A stretch of 64,000 bases of DNA, taken from assembly GCA_964019165.1 (NCBI GenBank), contig OZ025278.1:4474517-4538516 (forward strand), given 5' to 3'. Below, in pieces: positions 1 to 10,577 of this stretch. The stretch is from Mastigias papua (Eukaryota; Cnidaria; Scyphozoa; Rhizostomeae; Mastigiidae). The translations under genes were made by a program, and so were the position numbers. Numbering within the stretch: the stretch's first letter is position 1; every line of letters begins with the position of its first letter. Below the pieces are notes generated by a model that ran no database searches, had not been told where the DNA came from, and saw only the letters and a program-made list of their open reading frames with translations.

Positions 1-205
1 AATGCCAGCACAGAAATAGATACACACTAAGAAATTTCGAAGCAACTGTCACTTAGCAAACTTAGTCGACTTAAACTCGTCAGTATGATGTTAACGGTTA
101 TTCATTGTAACTTGCCTGATGAGTGTGATCATGTTATGATCATAAGAAAGAAATTTGTAGCAACAAACAATGAGTTTCTTTGTTTCAAAGTCTTGATATA
201 ATTAT

Positions 206-773
<568 letters not shown>

Positions 774-881
774 CTAATAACTATATGTACTTGTTTTAAT
801 TTGTCATTTTGTTGTACCTCTTTATTTTATTAATTGTTATTTATATATCTTTATTACCTGTAAAACTTGAGTGGTTTTACA

Positions 882-993
<112 letters not shown>

Positions 994-1027
994 GAAATGA
1001 TTACAATCCTCAAGTAAGAAACATATG

Positions 1028-1188
1028 TCGAAACTTAAGAAGGCATTCACACAACAACTCGCTTTTAGCGACTAGTGTCGTCTGATCATACAGACTCTTC
1101 AGGCTTCACCCTAAAGTCTGTATGATTAGACGAAACTAGTCGCATAAAAAACGAGTGTTGTTAGTATGAATTCCTTCTTACGTTTCGA
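1028..1188. repeat. imperfect inverted repeat with hammerhead-like remnants
   Basis: The left arm (1028-1096) and right arm (1115-1188) are imperfect reverse complements around an 18-nt loop, and (TA)n tracts lie on both outer sides. Read on the minus strand, the loop and left arm give CUGAAGA, then GUCUG/CAGAC pairing around UAUGAU, then GAC, then ACUAGU and C. That is the hammerhead order with the conserved GAA changed to GAC. On the plus strand the right arm keeps GAAACUAGUC but its CUGANGA box is altered. Each half is therefore one or a few changes away from a canonical core. Confidence 0.7.
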
Positions 1189-1195
1189 AATATAG

Positions 1196-1324
<129 letters not shown>

Positions 1325-1395
1325 TATTACATATTCTTCCAAAGTTTCTCAAGTAAATATTCTTCCAACGTGTTCGTGTTCATGAGCATCTTTTT

Positions 1396-1596
1396 TCAGA
1401 TAAAAATTCTCATGTATTTAAACATCTCCAAAGTTCTGATGCCTGTAAAAATGCTTGTAGTGAGACCTGTTTTAAAGTTATGGATTCAGCTAGAACACAC
1501 TATCAGCTGAAGATTAAAGAGGCTCGGCATATTATGTGGGAGGGACCCAGCCTTAATAAACAGGTCCAGCACTATACTTTCTCATTAGCTTTCTAA
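1396..1596 (+). pseudogene. Penelope-like element, GIY-YIG C-terminal tail
   Basis: An open 66-codon stretch with no start codon of its own, ending in TAA. It resembles the conserved C-terminal tail that follows the GIY-YIG endonuclease in many Penelope-like retroelements. Seen: HVFKHL, a Cys-rich segment (ACKNACSETCF), a KIKEARHI block and the closing LNKQ motif. The remainder of the element (RT and the GIY-YIG core) is absent or degraded upstream. The hammerhead motif at 1695-1754 lies about 100 bp downstream on the same strand, as expected for a PLE 3' end. The family assignment is from remembered motif patterns. Confidence 0.55.
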
Positions 1597-1694
1597 CTCC
1601 TGTGTAACGGTTCTTGTTCTCTTCTTTTTTCGAATAGTTTTTCGCTTGATCTTCGATTGACTTTACAACGTATGTTCTATTAGTATTCATTGTT

Positions 1695-1754
1695 AATTTC
1701 AGCAACTGAAGATGGATTTGAGTAAATCCGAAGCATGTCTTGTATATTGAAATC
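1695..1754 (+). ncRNA. hammerhead ribozyme motif (type I, PLE-associated)
   Basis: The order of elements matches a type I hammerhead. Outer stem I pairs AUUUCA with UGAAAU and inner stem I pairs CAA with UUG, separated by an asymmetric internal loop (G against UAUAU). CUGAAGA lies at 1706-1712. A 6-bp stem II (GGAUUU/AAAUCC) with loop GAGU spans 1714-1729. GAA is at 1730-1732, a self-complementary stem III (GCAUGU) at 1733-1738, and the cleavage-site C at 1739 after GU. Position 15.1 is G, giving a G-U pair instead of A-U, and one extra U precedes stem II. These two deviations may weaken activity. A (TA)n tract follows at 1791. Confidence 0.7.
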
Positions 1755-1787
1755 ATTTGATCAATTGTTGTGTTTTCTTACATCATT

Positions 1788-1790
<3 letters not shown>

Positions 1791-1849
<59 letters not shown>
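1791..1849. repeat. (TA)n microsatellite
   Basis: A pure TA run of about 59 bp, beginning 37 bp after the hammerhead motif. Confidence 0.96.
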
Positions 1850-1852
<3 letters not shown>

Positions 1853-2381
1853 AGAGCGTATGAATAGAAATTTAGTTCAGAAATATGTCCAAAATTTATT
1901 AATAGAACTATGTACAGAACGATTATGACAAAGAACTTTAAGCATGACGTTAACTTAGCACTGTGAGAACCGAATGAATACAACTATTGTCCAGTCCTTG
2001 CTAAGTGCACTCTGCGCACTAAAGCCAAGGCCAGCATTTACATATATCATTCTGGTGACGCTATTAGCGAAACTTCAAGAGCTGGTTTTTGTCTGACTAT
2101 CTATATATCGTATTTACTCTAATATTCCGGCTGCTCTTTTATTCCCTCCTCTCTAGTAATCCCACCTTTATTTCAAAGATTGGAAGAATAATCCTGTCTC
2201 ACCAGTAATCACGCACGCGGGATTGCTGTGTACATTAATAATAATAATAATAATACGATATTTATCCAGGTCACCAGATTCAGCTTAATGAAGCTGCTAT
2301 CAGTCTGGGACCTATTAAAAGCAAAAGTAAAATTTATACATGAGTTCAGAAAGTAACCAAAATTTATCCTTAATACATTAT

Positions 2382-3698
2382 CTATGAGTTAAAATGTTCA
2401 CCTAACTTAATTTTAAAACGTAGTAATGAGGTTTCAGTTTTAAGTTGCATTGGCAATTTGTTAAAAATCACGGCCCCTTGAAACTGAATACTTCTTCTAT
2501 ATGCTTCAAGTTTTGCGTTTGGAATTTTTAGGTTAACCGCATCCCCTTTGGTTCCTTTTCCATGGCTGATTTTTGTGAAATAATCTTTAAATATAGGCGG
2601 TGTTAATCCATTTACACATTTGTATGTAAAAACTGCCGCTTTTCTTTGCCTTTCCGATTGCAACGATGGCCAATAACTCGAAGTAGATTTTCCAAGTACA
2701 CAATTTTCCGCGCGATCTTGGAGCCTCTCCAGCTTTTTTATGTTTGAATTTGATAAGCACAGCAGTACTAGGTCTGAATATGTAATCAAAGGCCGTATCA
2801 TGCTTTTATAGATTGCTTCTGCTGTTTGCGTTGTCAGTTTTTGTCTCATGCGCTGTAAAAGATGCACTCTATTTACCGCTTTGCGATAAACTTTGTTAAA
2901 GTGGTCCGAGAATGACAAGGATCTATCCACACTTACACCAAGATACTCATAGACCTCACTGCTTGAAACCTCTGTGCCATTGATTATTATTTTTACTGCA
3001 GATGTCCCTTTCAACCTTTGAGTGGTTCCATAAAGAACAAACTCTGTTTTTCCTTTATTTAGATTTAGCACTAACTAATTGTCTTGAAACCAATCCGTAA
3101 TTTTGCTAATCTCTTTATTGATGGTGTTCTCTATAACCTTGCTGTCAGAACTAGCATAATAAATGACGGTATCATCTGCATACATCATAATATTACACCT
3201 TTCAAGTGTTAAATGTAGATCATTGACGTAGATAACAAATAACAGAGGTCCTAAGATTGAACCCTGTGGGACACCACACGTAATATATTGCTTGCTGGAG
3301 TAGATGTGTTCAAAGCAAACACTTTGTTGTCTACCGAATAGATAGTTCCGAAACCATAGTAATTTCGTACCTTTAACTCCATACAGCTCTAGCTTTGACA
3401 GTAACTTTCCATGATTTACCGTGTCAAATGCCTTACGTAAATCCAGATATAGGGAGCCAGTAAGTTTGCCCTTGTCCATTTGTTTTCTAATACAGTCTGT
3501 GTAATAAGCAACTGCTTGAGCTGTAGAACGATTCTTCCTGAAGCCAAATTGGTACTGTGATAAAAGATTGTGGTTTTCCAAGTAATCATATAACTGGTTA
3601 TGTACTACTCTTTCAATTACCTTTGATAATACTTGCAATACCGAAATTGGGCGGTAGTTGTCAAAATTGGCTTTATTCCCAGATTTATGTAAAGGCAC
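2382..3698 (-). pseudogene. LINE-A reverse transcriptase
   Basis: Two in-frame blocks (3698-3075, then 3071-2382) are separated by a stop. The first covers the RT palm: NYRPISVLQVLSKVIERV, the YQFGFR block, the motif A region LRKAFDTVNH, GVPQGSILGPLLF and the catalytic YADDT box. The second is the thumb and C-terminal domain (YLGVSVD, HLLQRMR, LERLQDRA). Family role: target-primed reverse transcription of the element RNA. Both catalytic aspartates of the YADD box are kept. The block between this and the endonuclease has lost its frame. Confidence 0.9.
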
Positions 3699-4301
3699 AA
3701 CCTTCGCTATTTTTTCGCAGTCAGGAAAAATCCCAGTCTCTAGAGAGGTTGATTAGATGTGCTAATGGGTATGCCAGTATTTCATTGCAATCTTTGATGA
3801 TACTTGTCGGAATATTGTCAAATCCAGGTGTCTTGGATCCCTTCAAATCATTGATGACTTTCATGACATATCTTGGGGAAACTTGCTTGAAATTGAATGA
3901 CGAATTCTGGGGATTTACTAACTTTTTGAACTGTTTTTCACTGCTTTGATTCCAAGTACTTAATGTCAGAGTAGGTATAGTGCTTTGCAGTTTAGCAGCT
4001 ATGTTTATAAAGAATGAACAAAAACGTTCAACAATTTGCTTCTTTTCAGTAATTTGGAGCCCATTATCGGTGAAAACATTGGAAGGCCGACTATTCTCAT
4101 TTTTCTTAGCTGGAAAACATTTTTTTATTTGTTTCCACAGCTTTTTTGGATTATTTGCCTGTTCATTGAGTAGTTCTCGATTGTATTTTATGATGTTTTA
4201 CCTCTGCATCTTTGTCACTAAGTTGCGTTTCCTTTTATATGCTGACCAGTCTTTTTCCGTGCCAGATTTTCTAGCCTTTGATAAAAGGAAATCCCTCTCT
4301 C

Positions 4302-5378
4302 TCATAGCTTTCTAAGGTCACAATCCAACCACGGACAGTCACGTCCCCTAACAATGCGCTCTTTCAATGGCGCATGATTATCGATAATGGCAATGAGATG
4401 CTCTTTGAATATCCTCCATGCAGAATTTGTGTCGCGAATACTCAACAATTTATCCCATGGGGCCCGTATGAGATCAAACTTGAGTGCTTTCATGTCACAC
4501 TTGGAGTAGTCTCTATACCAGATTTTGCGTGGTTTATATCTTGCACAATGCATTCTTCGAATAACTCCGGTCAATTGATGGTCGCTCAAACCTACATCTG
4601 CAACAATTGTTTTCAGTACGTTCGAGGCATCATTTGTCAAAACAACGTCTATAAGAGTACATGTACCCTGTGCCACTCTTGTTGGTTCCTTTATGACTTG
4701 ATCAAAGCCGTTTAATCGAATAATATCCTTTAGCGCTTTGTTATCTGCTCTATTTTGATAGTTGCAATTTAGGTCTCCAGTCAATATAACCTCTTTTCCT
4801 TCCGCGAGAACTAAATTTAATATTTGCTCGAATTTGGTTTCAAATTCTGAATCGAGATATTTAGAGGTATCTGGAGGTCTGTAAATGATACTGAGCAAGA
4901 TGGGTTTTGATTTCTTTATCATTATCTCAATCCACAGACATTCAATTCCATTGACTTCAAGATCGTACCTCCTATGCACCTGCAAATCATCACGCATGTA
5001 AATAGCAACACCTCCACCCGAACCTTTTGCTCTATCCTTTCTTTCCAATCTATACCCAGGTATTGATACTTCTTCATCAGCGATATCACCATTTAAATGT
5101 GTCTCAGTCACTCCAAATATCTGAATCTCCTTTCTTGTCTCATCCATAAGTAGCCTTAACTGCTCGATTTTTCCAAAGCAGTGTAAACCCCTTACATTCT
5201 GATGAAAGATCATTAATCCTTTATTACGAAGGAAATTCCCAATATTTGTGAAAAAAGGATTGGTCGGGCCTGGACATGTCTCTATGTCTCCAGCCATTAG
5301 CAACAAGAGTAAAAGCAAGCCTTTTCTGGATGTAATTTGTAGGCCTAAGCGTGGGCTTAGTTTCAAGTTAGGGTGCAC
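4302..5378 (-). CDS. LINE-A AP-like endonuclease domain with 2A-like leader
   Basis: A 358-residue reading frame. Residues about 19-40 form a leucine-rich stretch followed by GDIETCPGP, close to the 2A consensus DxExNPGP but with C in place of N. The exonuclease-endonuclease-phosphatase fold follows: FHQNVRGL, TETHL, a GGGVAIYMRDDL block, YRPPDT, the catalytic LTGDLNCNY, and VGLSDHQ near the end. Family role: nicks chromosomal DNA to prime reverse transcription. The active-site residues N, E, D, N and the SDH motif are visible. The frame ends where a frameshift separates it from the RT. Confidence 0.9.
   Translation of the reverse strand: MHPNLKLSPRLGLQITSRKGLLLLLLLMAGDIETCPGPTNPFFTNIGNFLRNKGLMIFHQNVRGLHCFGKIEQLRLLMDETRKEIQIFGVTETHLNGDIADEEVSIPGYRLERKDRAKGSGGGVAIYMRDDLQVHRRYDLEVNGIECLWIEIMIKKSKPILLSIIYRPPDTSKYLDSEFETKFEQILNLVLAEGKEVILTGDLNCNYQNRADNKALKDIIRLNGFDQVIKEPTRVAQGTCTLIDVVLTNDASNVLKTIVADVGLSDHQLTGVIRRMHCARYKPRKIWYRDYSKCDMKALKFDLIRAPWDKLLSIRDTNSAWRIFKEHLIAIIDNHAPLKERIVRGRDCPWLDCDLRKL
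5265..5291 (-). other. 2A-like motif (N to C variant)
   Basis: The codons read GDIETCPGP directly after a run of seven leucines and MA. 2A-like sequences are established in several APE-type non-LTR elements, where they cause ribosome skipping between G and P. The N-to-C change at the key position may abolish skipping. Confidence 0.6.
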
Positions 5379-5998
5379 TCAGCTCTCACACCACATTGCC
5401 GAATAAACATGACTTTGGTTCATGGCTATGTCATCCAAAGCATCAGATATTGTAATACTTCGGTAAACACAACTTGTGCTAACAAATGCAAGCTTTCTAA
5501 CAGGAAACAAAAGCGTAATCATCAAAATTTGCAAGAGGATATCAAAAATGCATCCGAGCGCCATCTTGATAAACTTTCGATCTATCGATCATCTTTCGAT
5601 CTTTCGATCTATCGATTAACTTTAGATTACTATTAAGTTAATTTATTTACTTGTATGAATGTTCAATCTTTGTTTCGAATATCAAATGTTACGTTTCGAA
5701 TGCCATGTACAGACAAGTAACGAAAACTTAGCATCATGGTTATTAACACTGACACTCTTGATGTAATGCATTGGTTTTGTTACTTTCTTGAAAAATTTTG
5801 TAGTTGTGAACCTTCTTCCAATTGTACCTTTTTTACTCTAATTTGCCATAATCATTATTAAGAGCCTTGTTTTGTTAAAACGAAATCCTGAAACTAGATT
5901 CAAGGCATTGAAAAAATAACCCCGCCTCTCTAATAATCTAGCCATATTTTCTTGAGTTGAAACGCTAATCCCGCAGCGGGAATATTAGAGTAAATACG

Positions 5999-5999
5999 G

Positions 6000-6047
<48 letters not shown>

Positions 6048-6059
6048 AATATATATATA

Positions 6060-6147
<88 letters not shown>

Positions 6148-6175
6148 AATATATATATATATTTCTTTAAAGTTA
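5999..6175. repeat. interrupted (TA)n microsatellite
   Basis: A TA tract of about 160 bp with several TG or AA interruptions, just outside the right TIR of the 2109-5998 element. Confidence 0.95.
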
Positions 6176-6850
6176 TACATAGTAGCTGATAGGGATTTGT
6201 GTGCAAATATGACGAATGATCGAGATGAAATGAAATGAGCAACTCCTATTCAAGAATTGTGCTTAATTTTATAGCGCTTTATTGGTCAACGTTCAATGCA
6301 AAAATCTATGGATTGGCGTGGAAGAAAATTTTCCCAAGATCATCAATAGACCAACCAGGTTGAGAAATCCTTAGGTCTAATGTACCCTTCGCAATATTTG
6401 TCTATTAACCACAGTAGATTACTTATGTATCGTTGCTTCATGTCTTTGCTCGTTTGTGGAACTAAATCAACTCAAACTTTACTTAAGAAAGGGTTGCCTA
6501 CAGCAATTTTGGGGCCCTGCTCTTTGCGATGAGCAGGATTTTACACATGATTTTATTCATAGGCTTTATGCAAATCGAAACAAATAAAGGTACAATAGTT
6601 GCAATTGGTGGTACTAGTATTGTTATAAACATGACCTTCGCTGTCATAATCATTATAATAAAATTCAAGGTCGTTTGAACATTGGGTCAGCTGTGAAGCG
6701 AAATTTTATTCCTATATTGCTTACGCGCTTCAAGTTCTGATATCATTAAATATAAAGTAACAGTCTTTTCAAACTAATATGTCAAGGCTTATGAAAATGC
6801 AAATTGCCAATTGCTTGTTCCTTCCAACAATCACCAACAGTACCAACGGC
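6176..6850. other. noncoding stretch
   Basis: AT-rich sequence with no open frame, repeat or RNA motif that I recognise. It ends with AACGGC at 6845-6850, the left target duplication of the Polinton-like element. Confidence 0.6.
6845..6850. repeat. 6-bp target-site duplication, left
   Basis: AACGGC immediately before the left terminus; the same hexamer is at 12861-12866. Confidence 0.85.
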
Positions 6851-7090
6851 AGTAGATGAAAAAAGCTGATTCTGGCGCAAAATCTCATCACGTCACAAAA
6901 TCATCTGCGAATGTAACGCAGAATGCAGTGCAGAGGATTGTAAGCGGGCAGTGTGAGTGTAAACGCATCGTTTAATTTGCATAAATTTGGGAAACTCCCT
7001 CCTCATACCTGTGTCTTTTAACAACTTGCAGAGTGTTCTAAATAATGTCCTTGTACTAATTTGTCAATGCCATCTTTCAAAATAATTCTT
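6851..7090. repeat. left terminal inverted repeat
   Basis: About 240 bp, imperfectly the reverse complement of 12587-12860. The inner end matches the last part of the polymerase coding sequence (the ILKDGI region), so this end carries a mirrored scrap of the polymerase tail. Confidence 0.85.
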
Positions 7091-7290
7091 TGATCAGCAG
7101 CGTTCTTACAGCTCGTTCCCTGATCCTTGCTTGAACAAACACTAAAATGGACATCATGTTGCGCCGCTATTCGATCTATCGCATTTTATGGTTGTACTAT
7201 AAATTTTGCAATTTCTCCAGGTTCTGGATTATACTCAAGCTGTTTATCTAATGGATTATAAGGTCCCATATATGGAACTTCATAATGGAG
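7018..7290 (-). pseudogene. PLA2-like domain reading frame
   Basis: The minus frame reads YMGPYNPLD, then an acidic linker, an in-frame stop, NAIDRIAAQHDVHF, a short Cys-containing stretch and NAADQ. Spacing of the GP.NPLD, HD and later Cys/AD positions resembles the phospholipase A2-like domain of parvovirus VP1 and of some Polinton or adintovirus-type virion proteins. In those viruses the domain helps breach endosomal membranes. After NAADQ the frame runs into the left TIR and reads the mirrored polymerase tail, ending in TAA. The stop between PLD and HD makes it a pseudogene. Assignment is by motif memory only. Confidence 0.5.
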
Positions 7291-7724
7291 AAAGATCCTA
7301 TTGGTTATTCTGATGAAGATCTCAATAATTATTCACAAATTATGACAAAAGCGTCAGCTCTAGGAGTGCGTAATGATCCAACGAATAATCGCCCAAAAGC
7401 ACCCAAAGATCCTAAGTGGAATAACATTTCAAAATATATTTGGAAGCAGCACCTATTAATTTTAAATCTAATATTGGTTTAGCAACTTTTGACAATTTTG
7501 AGGGTAAAGGCTGTAATACAGTTTGTCTACCAAGTGATCTAATTAAATTATGGGAAAGACTAGAGCTCTTAATGGCCAGCAATTAAGCTGGAAATGCAGG
7601 AACACATAATGAAATTGTAGGCATCTTAAATAGTCTACTCAAGATGAAAGAAATAGATGTAAAACAATACAAATTTAAATTCTATTATAAAATAAAACAT
7701 GTTAATCGTAAATCGCTAGAATAA
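7285..7724 (+). pseudogene. Polinton-like element ORF-A, unknown
   Basis: An ATG-led frame (7285-7482) continues in another frame with FKSNIGLATFDNF and then, after a TAA, with NEIVGILNSLLKMKEID up to TAA at 7724. Low complexity is absent and the frame preference is clear, so this is one frameshifted gene. A similar helical tail (a long-chain ILxxLL...EI pattern) is common in the small capsid-associated proteins of such elements, but I cannot name the function. It diverges from the PLA2-like frame, and their starts are within a few bases of each other, suggesting a shared bidirectional promoter. Confidence 0.5.
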
Positions 7725-7737
7725 TGTACCAACACAT

Positions 7738-8176
7738 CATTACGGACCTGGCATATTTAATTCAATACGAAGAATCTTTTCCAAAGTAGGAAAGAAAGTA
7801 TCTTCCAAAGTCGCTGAAAAAGTAACAAAGGATAGCATTCAACAAATAGCCAGAAAGGTAGCTAGTGACGCTGGTAAGAAAGTTCTTAGCTCAGCAGCTA
7901 ATAACGCTAGTGAAGTAGTGAGTAATAAAGTTAATAACATGATCGATAAACTGACAAAGGAAAAAGATGTAGCGGCTTTACTAACAGCCTGAAATCTATC
8001 AGTAGCTACATCAGCAAATGTTGTTACAAAGGAGACAGATTCAGCCCTTGGACGATTAAATAGGTTAATAGTTGGCTCTAGTATTACAAAATGTGAAACT
8101 TCAACAGAAATATCAATTCAAGACCTATTAAAAAGAATAAATAAAATAATGTTGGTCCTGGCTCACAAGTTGTGTA
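7738..8176 (+). pseudogene. Polinton-like element ORF-B, Lys/Ala-rich (possible minor virion protein)
   Basis: An open stretch lacking a clear ATG. It begins HHYGPGIFNSIRRIF and continues with Lys-, Ser- and Ala-rich amphipathic sequence (KKVSSKVAEKVTK...), with one TGA at 7990-7992. The GxGIF start and basic amphipathic helix recall adenovirus protein VI/X-like or minor capsid proteins in related elements. This is only a compositional resemblance. It lies between ORF-A and the capsid-like gene on the same strand. Confidence 0.4.
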
Positions 8177-8240
8177 AGAGTAGAAACACTTGTCTCAAAT
8201 TTTACCATAACAATTTAAAAAATTATCTTGTTATTACAAA

Positions 8241-9015
8241 ATGTCTAAAACACAAGTGATCTTAGATTTTACAGAAAAACCAATGTCTGATACTTCAATT
8301 GTAGAATATGAATATCAAGAATATTTACCACTTATCGGACAAAACCTTGACAACACTGGTGATATTCGTATCTCAATCGAATCACAAGATATCTTTACCC
8401 ATCCAAGTGAGTCATACCTCTATTAACTAGCAGGTTGATGAAAGATGGTGGTACTGCTTATGCTGTTGCTGATCTAGTTACCCTGGTAAATAACGCCATG
8501 CTGTACCTATTTAATGAAGTTTGCTTACAGCTTGGTGGGCAAGAAATTGAGACACTTAGATATCTTGGACAGAGCTCAACAACTATGAAAGTACTCCTCA
8601 ATGATAATAACTTTTCAACTAGCATGGAATTAAGTCGGCTCTGGGCTAAGGACTCAACAAATACTGCAGCAAATACAATCACAGGCTTTGCTGCTCATCA
8701 GAGTTGGATTTCACAAATACCAACAGACAAGGGAAGGTTTCAAGTTGAAGTTCCTCCTAAAGCTGTATTTGGTTTTGCTAATGATTACACAAAAATTGTT
8801 ATGGACTGAAGCAACAAATTATCTTAGTACGCAAGGCAGATACTGATGCAATTTCCAAAGCTGCTGCTGGAGATACTAGAAAAATTACTCTTGACAAAGT
8901 TCTTGGATGATTCCACATGTTACTCCAAGTAATGAACAAAAGTTTAATTTAATGAAACAAATTGACTCAAATGTAGAAATACCAGTTGGTTTTCGAATGA
9001 AGTTGTTATATACCT
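8241..9015 (+). pseudogene. capsid-like protein of Polinton-type element
   Basis: ATG at 8241 opens a frame that stops at 8424, resumes in a shifted frame at about 8427-8809, and shifts again through about 9015. Visible blocks: an EYEYQEYLPL start, a segment ending in FTHPSESYLY, a VNNAMLYLF block, the GQEIETLR segment and a later VRKADTDAI block. The order of these blocks matches a protein family found in many invertebrate Polinton-like elements that I take to be the double-jelly-roll major capsid protein. Confidence in 'capsid' is moderate. At least two frameshifts and one stop make it nonfunctional. Confidence 0.5.
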
Positions 9016-10112
9016 CTTTCTAAATCTCTAACAACAAAGAAAGCAATTATTAGTATGAAAAATGAAGATGACAAGTTTTTCCTTTGGTGTATAGCTAGAG
9101 CATTAATTTCCGTAGAAAAAGATGCTGAAAGAATTACAAAAATTTTGAAAATTCAAGCGGAAAATGAAATATGAATAAAATTTCATACCCAGTCACTCTT
9201 AAAGATATAGACAAGATAGAACAGCAAAATATAAACATTTCTATCAATGTCTTTGGATATGGAAAATATGTCTATCCTCTCAGAATAAGCAAACAGACTA
9301 AGAATAATCAGGAAACTGTAATTAGCCTTTTATTAATTTCTAAAGGAGAAAAGCAACATTATTGTGTTGTAAAAAATATGAGTAGATGACTTTCATCCCA
9401 AACAGGTAACAAAGAACACAAAAAGTATTTTTGCTTGAGATGTTTAAGCCCCTTTTATTCACACGATTCATTGAACAAGCACATTGAACATTGTTATTGA
9501 AAAGAGGCTGTTAAGATGCAACTGCCAAAAGAGGGGTCAACAATTTCATTTAAAAATCATAATAGGTTAATGAGAGTACCCTTCATTGTATACGCTGACT
9601 TTGAGCCCCTCATCAAGCTCAACCCAGAAAAGAGTTTTACAAAACAGTATCAACAACATACACCACTAAGCTTTTGTTATTATATCAAGTGCTTTGTTGA
9701 TAATATTTATTCACAAAAGCCAGTGAGCTATACTGCTCAATCTGAAGATGAAGATGTCTCACAAATATTTGTAGACAAGTTGGAGAAAAGTGTCATAGAA
9801 ATGTATCAAAGTTTTAGCAAGCCTGTAGGAATGATTTTTAAGAGAAAAGAACAAATCAAGTAGGAAAATGCAACCAAGTGTTAGACTTGCCAAGGAGAGT
9901 TTAAAAATAATGATAAAAAGTTTAGAGACTATTGTCATTATACTAGTAAATTGAGATGTGTGGTTCACAGTAAATGCAACCTCATATACTGGAAGCCAAA
10001 GTTTATTCCAGTAGTCCTTCACAATCTCAGTGGATATGATAGTCATTTGTTTATCAAAAAACTTGGGATGAGTGAGGGTAGTATCAACTGCATTCCAAAC
10101 AATAAGGAATAG

Positions 10113-10127
10113 TATATCAGCTTTACA
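10113..10127. repeat. SINE target-site duplication (left copy)
   Basis: Fifteen bases identical to 10451-10465, on the two sides of the SINE. Confidence 0.93.
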
Positions 10128-10450
10128 TGGGCGAGTGGCCAAGTGGTTACAGCGCTTGACTACTGAGCAAAATATCGATGGTTCAAGACAAACCCTCTGA
10201 TCATAGTTGCGATGCTCGCCCACTGTCCACCCAACAGCAAATGGGTACCTGGTGGCAACACTGGGGAAGCTAAAGGCGGCAAGGAGAGGAACTGGCCATC
10301 CTAACTCACTATGCCGGCGGCTCAGGATAAGTGTCCCTATAGCGGGCACTCCCCCGACGTACGGAATCGTACAAGGGACTCCCCTTTACCTTTACCTTTA
10401 CCTTTACCTTTACCTTTACCTTTACCTTTAACTTTACCTTTACCTTTACC
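10128..10450 (+). mobile_element. tRNA-derived SINE
   Basis: The head contains a pol III A box (TGGCCAAGTGG) and B box (GGTTCAAGACA) at tRNA-like spacing, followed by a non-tRNA body and a tail of CTTTAC hexamers (about 10381-10450). It is flanked by an exact 15-bp duplication, TATATCAGCTTTACA, at 10113-10127 and 10451-10465. The insertion splits the polymerase reading frame, so it came after the Polinton-like element. The duplication is still perfect although the host gene is badly decayed, suggesting a comparatively young insertion. Confidence 0.9.
10381..10450 (+). repeat. (CTTTAC)n SINE tail
   Basis: Hexamer repeats with one variant copy form the 3' end of the SINE. Confidence 0.9.
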
Positions 10451-10577
10451 TATATCAGCTTTACAAAGGACATAATAGTTGATTCATGTACTAAAGGTGG
10501 AAAAAAGAAAGATGTAAAGCAACAACTTAGGTTCATTGATAGCTTCAAGTTCATGGCTTCTAGTTTGGATAAGGTAT

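Larger units (their letters stand above)
2243..5378 (-). mobile_element. LINE-A, AP-endonuclease non-LTR retrotransposon
   Basis: A minus-strand element of about 3.1 kb. The 5' part encodes an endonuclease, the middle part a reverse transcriptase, and the 3' end is marked by an (ATT)n tail at about 2236-2255, typical of L2/CR1-related LINEs. Frameshifts at about 3.7-4.3 kb and a stop at 3072-3074 break the coding region, so the copy is dead. It lies inside the TIR pair at 2109 and 5998. The true 5' end beyond 5378 is not resolved. Confidence 0.85.
2109..5998. mobile_element. TIR-bounded DNA element enclosing LINE-A
   Basis: The 20-bp sequence from 2109 (CGTATTTACTCTAATATTCC) recurs as its exact reverse complement at 5979-5998, and both copies continue with a GCTGC-like motif. 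Weaker inverted similarity (CCTCTCTARTAATC) lies further inside both ends. Both outer flanks are TA-rich. No transposase is seen, so this is best read as a nonautonomous DNA transposon that was invaded by LINE-A. The target duplication is obscured by the TA-rich flanks. Confidence 0.5.

Noticed and set aside
3557..4715. Plus-strand frames opposite LINE-A
   Set aside because: Shadows of the minus-strand RT and endonuclease; no motifs of their own.
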